From the NCBI GenBank assembly GCA_016789605.1, contig JAEUQO010000189.1, forward strand, positions 1 through 38,673: a DNA stretch of 38,673 nt. Direction: 5' to 3'. How positions within the stretch are numbered: the stretch's first letter is position 1; each line of letters starts with the position of its first letter. The notes under the pieces were generated by a model, which did no database searches, was not told the origin of the DNA, and saw only the letters and a list, made by a program, of their open reading frames with translations. Positions 32,252 through 38,673 of this stretch are shown here, piece by piece. This DNA comes from Acidobacteriota bacterium (GTDB taxonomy: Bacteria; Acidobacteriota; Blastocatellia; RBC074). The translations under genes were made by a program, and so were the position numbers.

Positions 32252-32301
32252 AACCTGCATTCCCAACTCCTGTTTGCGTCAGTACGTCAGAAATGCAGGT
32301 T
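32252..32301. repeat. Inverted repeat downstream of the Kelch gene
   Basis: AACCTGCATT (32252-32261) and exact complement AATGCAGGTT (32292-32301) around a 30-nt centre, starting 33 nt after the Kelch stop codon. No U-tract follows on either strand, so it may stabilise the mRNA 3' end and not terminate. Just left, GCGTCG/CGACGC (32215-32220, 32242-32247) forms a second weak dyad. Confidence 0.5.
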
Positions 32302-32333
32302 GATTCTCAAGAGAAGAGGTTTTACAGCTTGGG

Positions 32334-34076
32334 TTACTTGATCTGTAGTTGCAAATTGTTGGCAAGCTGGCCATCCACCGTCAGCGCAATCTGGATTTCG
32401 CCGCGGCCAGCTAGGTTACGGGGCAATGCGATATTTAATTGATCCAGACCAGCGAAATCACCTTGCGCCCCGGCATACAGGACTGACGTTTCGACTCCGC
32501 CCAATTGCACGCGCACATTCGAGAGCCCGCTGCGATAGCGAAAGCCTGTGCCAAAAAGAATCAGATAGACCTGTTCGTTTTCTGCCGAGAGGTCAATCGG
32601 GACCGCGACAAAGCGGTTTTGTGTTGCCTCCCAACGCGCGATGGCTTCGGTTGTTTGTGCGCCATTGGCGCGCACGCGCAAGACGACTGCTGCTGCCAAT
32701 CCTTTGCCGCTGGCATCTGCCGAAAACAAGCTCGGCGCAACGTTCGAAATGTTCAATGTGCTGCTGGCGACAGTTCCACCTGCGTCAGCCAGCGTCAAGG
32801 TTGCTAACCCCGCTGCGGCATTGTTGGGCACTAAAAAGTTGATTTGTGTCGGCGAAACGAAAAAGAGCGGGGCGTCACGTTCTGCGCCGGCGCTATCTTT
32901 TAGCCTCAGCCGCAAGTCAGCCAATGCCGTCGGCAACGGTGTCGTAGTTGCCGCTTGCGTGCTGGTCCCCAGGTTTTTGCCAAACGCCGCGACAATGGAA
33001 TCAGGCGCAACGTTGTTTCCGACAAAACTGGCTGCCGAAACTGCTGTCAGAGTTTCAGCGCGCCGCAGTTCCCAGACATCGTTAAGCAATCCGCTGTTGC
33101 CATTGCCGCCAAAAACGAGCAGGCGATCTTCTACTTCTAAATATGCCGCTAAGGATCCGTTGCGTTCTGAGGGCGGATTGGTGATGGACAGCTTTGTCCA
33201 TTGGCGGGCGGACAAGTCGAACGACCAGACATCGTTGACGTTTCCGTTGCTGGTGACGCCGCCGAAGACATTGAAGCGGCCAGCGCGGTCTACAAAACTG
33301 GCGGCAAACCATCGGCCCGGCGGACGCTGCGACGGGGTCAGGCTGGTCCACGTGCGTGCAGCCAGATCGAATGACCAGACATCATCCAAAAAGCCGCTGC
33401 GTTGCCCGCCATAAATGATCATGCGGCGATTGGTGCGATCAAACGCCGCCGTCAACAAGCAGCGAATTTCGGGTTTGGCTCCGGCAGGCGTCCAATCCTG
33501 CCAGGTGTTGTTGGCCAGACTGAAGCTCTGCGTATCTTGGAAGCGTCGTGATTCTTCGGTAAATCCTGCGAATTGCACCAGGCTGCGCGACACCGGATCG
33601 AAAACAGAGCCGGAACCATACCGGGCTTTGGGGCGGGTTGCTGCCGGTGGAGAAAGGTCACGCCAAGCTAAGGTGTTCAAATCCAGCGACCAGGTGTCGT
33701 TGAAAAAGCCTGCGCCCTGTCCGGCGTAAATCACCATCTGGTGGCCTGTCGGATCATAAATGGCGTCGAAACCCAGACGCGGCGCTGGCGGCGTGCCTTG
33801 TACCGTGAGTTTGGTCCAGGTGCGCGAAGCTAGATCAAACGCCCAGGTGTCATTTAACAATCCATTCACTCCGACGCCGCCAAAAATGATGAGGCGTTTG
33901 CCGATCGGATCGTAAATCGCTGCGCCATTGCGTCGCGCTTCGGGGGCAGCGCCATTGCTAGGCGTCAAGTTGCGCCATTGCCAAGGCGTTTGCGCCTGTA
34001 CTGTGTCAATTGCGCCAGACCATAAGATGGCTGCCCACAACGTGAAGAAAGACAAAACTCCGTACTGCTTGCTCAT
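32334..34076 (-). CDS. Secreted six-Kelch-repeat protein with TIGR03437-like C-terminus
   Basis: 580 aa, ATG at 34076, AGGA 7 nt upstream. Signal peptide 1-28 (hydrophobic LSFFTLWAAILWSGA, likely cleavage after VQA). Residues about 40-345 hold six Kelch repeats. Each has the pattern of a diglycine-type strand (IIFGG, MIIYGG, LLVFGG) followed by NDTW/NDVW and a TWTKL-like strand, enough for a six-bladed propeller. Residues about 350-580 match the 'Solibacter C-terminal' domain (SAASFVGNNVAPDSIVAAFG, LFFVSPTQINFLVP, LILFGTGFRYR), a domain known almost only from Acidobacteriota extracellular proteins. Likely cell-surface or exported; binding or galactose-oxidase-like activity cannot be assigned, as no catalytic residues are evident. 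Confidence 0.9.
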   Translation of the reverse strand: MSKQYGVLSFFTLWAAILWSGAIDTVQAQTPWQWRNLTPSNGAAPEARRNGAAIYDPIGKRLIIFGGVGVNGLLNDTWAFDLASRTWTKLTVQGTPPAPRLGFDAIYDPTGHQMVIYAGQGAGFFNDTWSLDLNTLAWRDLSPPAATRPKARYGSGSVFDPVSRSLVQFAGFTEESRRFQDTQSFSLANNTWQDWTPAGAKPEIRCLLTAAFDRTNRRMIIYGGQRSGFLDDVWSFDLAARTWTSLTPSQRPPGRWFAASFVDRAGRFNVFGGVTSNGNVNDVWSFDLSARQWTKLSITNPPSERNGSLAAYLEVEDRLLVFGGNGNSGLLNDVWELRRAETLTAVSAASFVGNNVAPDSIVAAFGKNLGTSTQAATTTPLPTALADLRLRLKDSAGAERDAPLFFVSPTQINFLVPNNAAAGLATLTLADAGGTVASSTLNISNVAPSLFSADASGKGLAAAVVLRVRANGAQTTEAIARWEATQNRFVAVPIDLSAENEQVYLILFGTGFRYRSGLSNVRVQLGGVETSVLYAGAQGDFAGLDQLNIALPRNLAGRGEIQIALTVDGQLANNLQLQIK

Positions 34077-34142
34077 ACAATTTTCCTGTTGTTTCGCGAG
34101 AAAGAATTAGAGCGCAGGTGTATAGACACAGGTACGCCCTTG

Positions 34143-34172
34143 GCGCGGTGAAGACGAGATTCTCGTCCGCGC
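34143..34172. repeat. GC-rich hairpin upstream of the Kelch gene
   Basis: GACGAG/CTCGTC (34153-34158, 34162-34167) over a 3-nt loop, extended by GCGCG/CGCGC (34143-34147, 34168-34172) past a 5-nt bulge. Could be a regulator site or RNA structure. Confidence 0.45.
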
Positions 34173-34489
34173 TGCCGCCTACTTCTATAATTCGCTTCGT
34201 TCTGCTTGGTTCAGCCTTCGGTTGCAGGTAAGATCAGTGAGCAATTTTCTTGCGCTTTCCTCACCTGCCCCCGCAATCAAAGATGCCCTAACGGGAAAGC
34301 GTGCAGACGCAGGGAACAATGCTTGCCCACAACGCTGCGCCGAAACATTGCGCGAAAATTGTTCGACGCAGGGTCATCCCTCAAGATTTCAGACGTAGCC
34401 TGACGTTGCCTGTTGGCGTCGCCCCGTTTGTCAGTTGGTTAATCGCTGCCGCAGGTTTTTTTATTCCGTTGGGTGGGGTGAATATTTGA

Positions 34490-34518
34490 TTGACTAACGT
34501 GCGGCAAGGCTCTAAACA
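34490..34518 (+). promoter_or_regulatory. Putative promoter of the cNMP/Fe-S and FHA-cytochrome unit
   Basis: -35 TTGACT (34490-34495), 17-bp spacer, weak -10 TAAACA (34513-34518), giving a leader of about 45 nt before the ATG at 34571. The -35 is good and the -10 is poor, so an activator may be needed. Confidence 0.4.
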
Positions 34519-34570
34519 TGCGACGAAATTCCCGCGCGTTTCCAACGATTAGGACGATCATCAGAACCTT

Positions 34571-37012
34571 ATGCCGCAAGAGATTACGAAGCATAAAGAT
34601 GTGCTGGCTGCTATCAAACGTATCGAAGCAATCGCAGACCTGACCACTGAGCACGACGGACATTACAGTTACGAACTTGATCTGGAAGTCACCGTTTACG
34701 GTCGCAACTACAACGGCAAGAAAGTCGGGCCGTATGTCAGATTGCTGAACTTCGCGCCGGGCGAAGAGATCGTGCGCGAAGGTGATTGGGGCGGGAATAC
34801 GTTTTACATCATCGTCAAAGGACAGGCGGAAGTCTGGGGCAATCAAGGGCGCACCAAAATCGCTGAAATCCCGCCGGGCGTGCAATTCGGCGAAATGTCC
34901 GTTTTGGCAGGTGTGCCACGCGCCGCCACAGTACGCGCGCCGCAGGAATATGCCGTGCAGGTGCTGGAAGTCCAACGTCCGGCCTTGCGTTTGTTGCGCA
35001 AGCTGCCCAAGTTTGGCGAAGTGCTCGATTCCACCTATCGCCGCAATAGCCGCGCGGATGCCTTGCGCGACATTAAAACCGCCACGCAAATCAGCGACGA
35101 CGCCGTCAAACAGCTCGAAGCCATTTCTCAATTTCGCATCTACGCCAAAAATCACGTCCTGTTTCAAGCGGGTGAACCGATCAAAAACCTGTATGTGCTG
35201 AAATCGGGGTGGGCGCGGTTGTCCCCGACAAGGCAGGAACAGCCTGAACGTAACAATTCCGATTGGCGCAACAAATCCGAAGATATTTATGTCGGCCCGG
35301 CGCATTGTTTCGGCACCGAAGCCATCACGCGAGACAGTGAGTGGTTGCAAAATTGCACCTTGCTCGGTCGCGCCGAAGTGCTGGAGATTTCACTGAGCAA
35401 GTTGCGCCAGTACCCGGAATTGCGCGAAACCTTGTTGCTGGCCTTTCCTGATGTCGCTGATCCGCAAGAAGCACAAACGCATCGTCAGCCTTTGCCGATC
35501 GCGCAAGCCCAAAGCGATCTCATCGAAACCGGTCTGGTGGACGGCACGAATTTGCTGCTGATGGACATGGAGTTGTGCGTTCGTTGCGGCAATTGTTCGA
35601 TGGCTTGTCATCAAATGCACGGGCAATCGCGGTTGCTGCGGCGCGGCATTCACGTCGCACGCCCGGTCAAGCCGGTGCTGGACGCGCACCGGCAAAGCCT
35701 GCTTTCTCCGTCTGTGTGCATGCACTGTCAGGACCCGGAATGTCTGACCGGATGCCCGACCGGTGCGATTGGCCGCTTTCCCGGCGGGCAAGTAGACATT
35801 GACGCAAAGTCCTGTATCGGGTGCGGTGATTGCGCCACGCAATGCCCGTACAACGCCATTACGATGGTGCCGCGTAAAGCCAGCCGTGAATCTGCGCCTG
35901 CGGCAACGGGACTGGCAAGCTGGTTTTCGCTCGCGCCAGACGAATTGCCTTCGGCGGTTGAACAGACCGACGATTTGTTGGCGGTGAAATGTAATCTTTG
36001 TCAGGGCACGACACTGAATCCGCCTGGTGTGAAACGGCAAGCGTATAGCTGCGAAGAGAACTGTCCGACCGGCGCGTTGTTGCGCGTTGATCCGCGCACG
36101 TACTTCGGCGAAATCAAAAATATCGAAGGCGTCATTTTCAAAGATTCCACGCACGCCGTTTTGCGCCATAGTTCGCACAAAGACCCGGGCAAACGCCTGA
36201 TGCACGCCATCGGATTGGTCAGCACGCTGGCGCTCACCGTGATCACGTTGCTTGGGTTGACGCGGTATGGTTTGGAAACGCCGTTGCTCAGTTCGTGGCT
36301 GGATATGCGTTGGCTCACGGGCATTGTTGGCTTGCTAGGCATTGCTGGCGTGATGACGTATCCCATTCGACGGCAGCAATACAAACGACGCGGCGGGCCG
36401 TTGCGGTATTGGATGCTGGCGCATAGCTATCTGGGCGTGATTGCCGGTGTACTCTTGCTGTTACACGGCGGCACGGAATCCGGCGGCGCGTTGACGACCG
36501 CGCTGATGATTTCGTTCGATCTGGTGATTTTGACCGGGTTGCTCGGCATTCTGATTTACTTCTTTGCGCCGCGCATGCTGACGCGCATCGAAGGCCAACC
36601 GCTGTTAATCGAAGACCTGACCGCTCGCCGTGAAGAATTGAGCGCCGAACTTGGCGCGACGATTGCCGCTGCTGAATCAGGAACGCGACAACTGGTCGAA
36701 CAGCGTGTATTGCCGCGCACGATGGCGCTTGGCTATTTGCTGCGGCAGTTTTTCAAACGCGAAACTTTGGACGACATGCTGACGGCGACCAAGCGCGAAT
36801 TTGACGCGGAGCTGGCGCGGTTGAGTGCGCTGGAAAAAGAAAAGCTTGAACGTACCATTGAAACTGCGGCGACGATGCGCCGCGTAGATGCCTTGGTCTA
36901 CCTTCATCAATTGCTCAAACTCTGGTTGGCGCCACACGTGATTGTTACTTCATTGATGCTGGCGCTGCTGGTTGTGCACATCATCCAGGTGGTTTATTTC
37001 GAGGCTTGGTAG
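34571..37012 (+). CDS. cNMP-binding / four-[4Fe-4S] ferredoxin / cytochrome b-like membrane fusion protein
   Basis: 813 aa. Residues about 55-140: cyclic-nucleotide-binding domain with an intact phosphate-binding cassette (FGEMSVLAGVPRAATVRA, E108 and R117). Residues about 183-285: a second such domain, degenerate in that cassette. Residues 336-498: sixteen cysteines for four [4Fe-4S] clusters in the order of DmsB/NrfC-type electron-transfer subunits (C336/339/342/346, 383/386/391/395, 415/418/421/425, 474/477/494/498). Residues about 541-665: four membrane helices. Residues about 680-775: a cytoplasmic charged coiled region. Residues about 786-810: a last helix. H618/H632 and H789/H803 are each 14 residues apart, the spacing of the b-haem ligands in cytochrome b. 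Predicted to move electrons between a cytoplasmic partner and the membrane under cyclic-nucleotide control. No strong SD precedes the ATG. Co-transcribed with the FHA-cytochrome, 18 nt downstream. Confidence 0.85.
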   Translation: MPQEITKHKDVLAAIKRIEAIADLTTEHDGHYSYELDLEVTVYGRNYNGKKVGPYVRLLNFAPGEEIVREGDWGGNTFYIIVKGQAEVWGNQGRTKIAEIPPGVQFGEMSVLAGVPRAATVRAPQEYAVQVLEVQRPALRLLRKLPKFGEVLDSTYRRNSRADALRDIKTATQISDDAVKQLEAISQFRIYAKNHVLFQAGEPIKNLYVLKSGWARLSPTRQEQPERNNSDWRNKSEDIYVGPAHCFGTEAITRDSEWLQNCTLLGRAEVLEISLSKLRQYPELRETLLLAFPDVADPQEAQTHRQPLPIAQAQSDLIETGLVDGTNLLLMDMELCVRCGNCSMACHQMHGQSRLLRRGIHVARPVKPVLDAHRQSLLSPSVCMHCQDPECLTGCPTGAIGRFPGGQVDIDAKSCIGCGDCATQCPYNAITMVPRKASRESAPAATGLASWFSLAPDELPSAVEQTDDLLAVKCNLCQGTTLNPPGVKRQAYSCEENCPTGALLRVDPRTYFGEIKNIEGVIFKDSTHAVLRHSSHKDPGKRLMHAIGLVSTLALTVITLLGLTRYGLETPLLSSWLDMRWLTGIVGLLGIAGVMTYPIRRQQYKRRGGPLRYWMLAHSYLGVIAGVLLLLHGGTESGGALTTALMISFDLVILTGLLGILIYFFAPRMLTRIEGQPLLIEDLTARREELSAELGATIAAAESGTRQLVEQRVLPRTMALGYLLRQFFKRETLDDMLTATKREFDAELARLSALEKEKLERTIETAATMRRVDALVYLHQLLKLWLAPHVIVTSLMLALLVVHIIQVVYFEAW

Positions 37013-37030
37013 AGGTTGAGCAACGGACAT

Positions 37031-38536
37031 ATGTCAAACAATAAATTTGTCATCATACGCAAAGACCTCAATCTCGATCCGGCGTTGATCGAAAGCGAGG
37101 GGCTGACGATTGGGCGATTGACGGGCAACGACCTGATGCTCAACCATCCGACCGTGTCGCGCACGCATGCCGGCATCAAAGAGTTGAACAGCGACTATTG
37201 GGTCTTCAATCTGTCAGAAGCCAACGGCACCTTGCTCAACGGCGAATTGGTAGACCAGACGCCGCTCGCCGACGGCGATGTCATTCAGATCGGGCCGTTT
37301 TACCTGTATCCAAAATACGTCGGGGAAGGGTTGCTGATCGAAGTTGAGATGACGGTCAAACCGTTGCCGATTGAAGCCATCGGAACGGGCGCGAGCATGC
37401 TGCTGTTGCCGCAAGAGGGGAAAGCGCAGGAAAAAACCATCCGCCTGGATTTGAGCCAACTGGCACAGTTGCAACGCGAGAAAGCCACCCCCAAAGGCAC
37501 GCGCCGTCTCAGTGGCACCGGTCGTTTGACCGGCAATTTGAAACAGTTGGATGAACAGGCGCTCAAGGTCTTTTGGGACAAGCGCAAACGCGAAGCGGGC
37601 AAACTGGCCAAAGATTCGCCGCTCAAACCCAAAGCCAAATTGCGGCTGGGCAAAGCGCAATTCAACTGGGTACCAACACGCGATTTGCAACGTCCCTGGC
37701 CCCGCGGGTTGTTTGGTTGGGCAACTGCCATTATTACACTGCTGGCACTGGTTGCGATGTTTGTCTTCAAAGACGCGTATTCGCCGGGCGCATTGTCAGT
37801 CGCGCACGCACGCTCTGATTTGTCTTTGTCGCCCGCCATCGCCAAAACGCCGAACGCCTCTTCTTGCACGACCTGCCACGCCGTTACCAGTTCAATGCAA
37901 CAAAACTGCGCTTCGTGTCATACGACTACGGCGTTTCATTCCGAAGTTTCCGACAAACACATGAAAGTCGGCCTGGCGTGTACGGCTTGCCACAGCGAAC
38001 ACCACGGACGGGATTTCAGCCCTGCATCAGTGGCGAATGTCGCCTGTACGAGTTGTCATCGCGAAGGCAGCGGTTACGTTTCGCCGCTGACGAATAAACC
38101 GCTGGGCACGCCGCATGGCGGTTCGTTCGGATATCCGGTGACGGATGGGCGTTGGGCTTGGGGCGGTATTTCGCAAGCCAACTGGCAGCGTAAAGAGCTG
38201 CCCGGTTCGACGTCGCAATTCAGTTTGAAAGAGCAGTTTCACCTGGTGCACGTGTCTGGCCGTCAACAAGGGCGCAGCAATTGCACTGATTGTCATACTG
38301 CGGGATTTGAAGGTGACGCGTTGCGTCAAGGCGTGCGCGAATCTTGCGCGACTTGCCACGGCACGGACGCGGCGGCGGCGGCGACGCAAAATGCCAGTGC
38401 TGCGGCCTTGCAAGCTGACAAAGGCAACGCCCAGTTCAATGCGGCGGCCTTGAAAGGACCGCTTTGCGTTTCGTGCCACGCGCAACATGGTGAGGAAAAG
38501 GAGCTTCGCGCAAGTTTGCGGCGCATGGAGCGCTAG
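37031..38536 (+). CDS. FHA-domain, single-TM, heptahaem c-type cytochrome fusion
   Basis: 501 aa from the ATG at 37031; a TTG at 37016 is in frame but abuts AGAGG with no spacing. Residues about 25-100 form an FHA domain with the phosphothreonine-binding residues in place (GR at 28-29, SRTH at 43-46, NGTLLNG at 65-71). A basic linker follows, then one membrane helix near 227-247 (ATAIITLLALVAMFVF), with basic residues on its N-terminal side, so FHA is predicted cytoplasmic and the rest periplasmic. Seven CxxCH haem sites lie at residues 279, 293, 317, 339, 418, 439 and 479. The product probably exchanges electrons with the di-haem membrane protein encoded just upstream. The stop codon coincides with a possible insertion-element junction, so the natural C-terminus may have been longer. 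Confidence 0.88.
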   Translation: MSNNKFVIIRKDLNLDPALIESEGLTIGRLTGNDLMLNHPTVSRTHAGIKELNSDYWVFNLSEANGTLLNGELVDQTPLADGDVIQIGPFYLYPKYVGEGLLIEVEMTVKPLPIEAIGTGASMLLLPQEGKAQEKTIRLDLSQLAQLQREKATPKGTRRLSGTGRLTGNLKQLDEQALKVFWDKRKREAGKLAKDSPLKPKAKLRLGKAQFNWVPTRDLQRPWPRGLFGWATAIITLLALVAMFVFKDAYSPGALSVAHARSDLSLSPAIAKTPNASSCTTCHAVTSSMQQNCASCHTTTAFHSEVSDKHMKVGLACTACHSEHHGRDFSPASVANVACTSCHREGSGYVSPLTNKPLGTPHGGSFGYPVTDGRWAWGGISQANWQRKELPGSTSQFSLKEQFHLVHVSGRQQGRSNCTDCHTAGFEGDALRQGVRESCATCHGTDAAAAATQNASAAALQADKGNAQFNAAALKGPLCVSCHAQHGEEKELRASLRRMER

Positions 38537-38558
38537 TGCCGTGTCAGTTTGAAATTGA

Positions 38559-38572
38559 TGGCTGTTCAGCCA
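38559..38572 (+). repeat. Short hairpin after the cytochrome gene
   Basis: TGGCTG-TT-CAGCCA, perfect palindromic arms, 22 nt past the stop. No U-tract; may be part of the insertion-element end. Confidence 0.45.
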
Positions 38573-38581
38573 CCGGATAAA

Positions 38582-38613
38582 GTCTGACTCAAGTGATTGA
38601 AGAGGAGTCAGAC
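38582..38613 (+). repeat. Stem-loop just before the transposase start
   Basis: GTCTGACTC (38582-38590) pairs perfectly with GAGTCAGAC (38605-38613) over 14 nt. The purine-rich loop (AAGTGATTGAAGAG) and the right arm would occlude the ribosome-binding region 3 nt before the ATG, which could limit transposase translation. Confidence 0.6.
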
Positions 38614-38616
38614 GCG

Positions 38617-38673
38617 ATGAAAAAGTACATCATAGAGTTGAGCGCAGAAGAACGACACGAATTGCAGCGCCTG
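38617..38673 (+). CDS. IS630-family transposase, N-terminal fragment (runs off right edge)
   Basis: Nineteen codons, ATG at 38617, open to the window edge: MKKYIIELSAEERHELQRL. This resembles the start of the helix-turn-helix domain of IS630-type transposases (pattern MKKYxVxLxxEERxxL). GGAG at 38604-38607 lies 9 nt upstream inside a stem-loop. Only the N-terminus is visible, so catalytic residues cannot be checked. Confidence 0.65.
   Translation, partial: MKKYIIELSAEERHELQRL

Larger units (their letters stand above)
31682..32333. other. 652-bp gene-free stretch
   Basis: Between the start of the radical SAM gene and the stop of the Kelch gene. No ORF with family resemblance or a credible ribosome site was seen. 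It holds the upstream region of the radical SAM gene on the right of 31682, a dyad, and three inverted repeats (31978-32003, 32215-32247, 32252-32301). Composition is visibly richer in A and T than the flanking genes. Could contain an untranslated RNA or a decayed gene; neither is shown. Confidence 0.6.
34077..34570. other. 494-bp divergent intergenic region
   Basis: Separates the Kelch gene (minus) from the redox unit (plus). No gene was recognised. Contents: a GC-rich hairpin at 34143-34172; a TATAAT hexamer on the plus strand at 34186-34191 without a matching -35; inverted GCAGGT/ACCTGC at 34224-34229 and 34263-34268; a paired direct/inverted repeat at 34306-34373; and a plausible promoter at 34490-34518. 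The size leaves room for a small RNA, but none can be claimed. Confidence 0.6.
38536..38673 (+). mobile_element. Left end of an IS630-like insertion element (partial)
   Basis: Contains the first codons of an IS630-type transposase and two inverted repeats. IS630-family elements insert at TA; the cytochrome stop codon TAG supplies a TA at 38534-38535, so the element may begin at 38536 (GTGCCGTGTCAGTTTG). The other end lies outside the window, so the boundary is inferred. Confidence 0.5.

Noticed and set aside
34439..35350. 303-aa minus-strand reading frame spanning the start of the cNMP/Fe-S gene
   Set aside because: Overlaps the cNMP domain coding region on the other strand; no family resemblance, Phe/Arg-rich antisense composition.
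35390..36205. 271-aa minus-strand reading frame opposite the cNMP/Fe-S gene
   Set aside because: Antisense shadow; the plus-strand gene has clear domains and cysteine motifs in this interval.

Overview
This window most likely comes from a member of the Acidobacteriota. Three markers that established knowledge ties to that phylum occur together: ADOP permeases (acidobacterial duplicated orphan permease, TIGR03434), a small PadR-type regulator heading them, and a Kelch protein ending in what looks like the TIGR03437 'Solibacter C-terminal' domain. Class level is only a guess.

Left two thirds (1-27070, minus strand): one very long apparent operon. A sigma70-like promoter (-35 TTGACG, 17 bp, -10 TATAAG) drives a 109-aa PadR regulator. 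It is followed by ten consecutive ADOP genes, called ADOP-1 to ADOP-10 here in transcription order. The tenth runs off the left edge. Spacing between ADOP genes is 1-20 nt, with one 1-nt overlap (TAATG). No ABC ATPase lies in the window. Every paralog has the same plan: a cytoplasmic prefix of about 75-85 residues with a (D)W(R/Q)QEWEAEL motif, one transmembrane segment, a large periplasmic MacB-like domain, a first FtsX membrane block, a second periplasmic domain, and a second FtsX block. All ten carry an in-frame Shine-Dalgarno-plus-ATG (GGAGGAnGAnATG) exactly at the prefix/permease junction, where prefix-less ADOPs normally begin. This suggests dual translation starts.

Middle (27134-31786): a small secreted protein (minus) with its own terminator; a long-chain acyl-CoA synthetase-like enzyme (plus) diverging from it across a dyad-containing promoter region; and a radical SAM protein (minus) that converges on the ligase at a strong hairpin terminator. 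The radical SAM protein resembles the COG1964/tetraether lipid synthase (Tes) group. With the acyl-CoA ligase this may be a lipid-modification locus, for instance for membrane-spanning lipids, which Acidobacteriota are known to make.

Right part (31682-38673): a gene-free 650-bp stretch with several inverted repeats; a secreted six-Kelch-repeat protein with a TIGR03437-like C-terminus (minus); a 494-bp divergent intergenic region; then a striking two-gene plus-strand unit. The first gene fuses two cyclic-nucleotide-binding domains, four [4Fe-4S] clusters (16 Cys in DmsB-like order) and a membrane domain whose two His pairs, each spaced 14 residues, look like cytochrome b di-haem ligands. The second fuses a cytoplasmic FHA domain, one membrane helix and a periplasmic seven-haem c-type cytochrome. 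Together they read as a transmembrane electron conduit whose cytoplasmic side carries cNMP and phosphothreonine sensors. This unit and the ten-ADOP operon are the best candidates for undescribed biology. The window ends in the first 19 codons of an IS630-like transposase; the element may abut or truncate the cytochrome gene.
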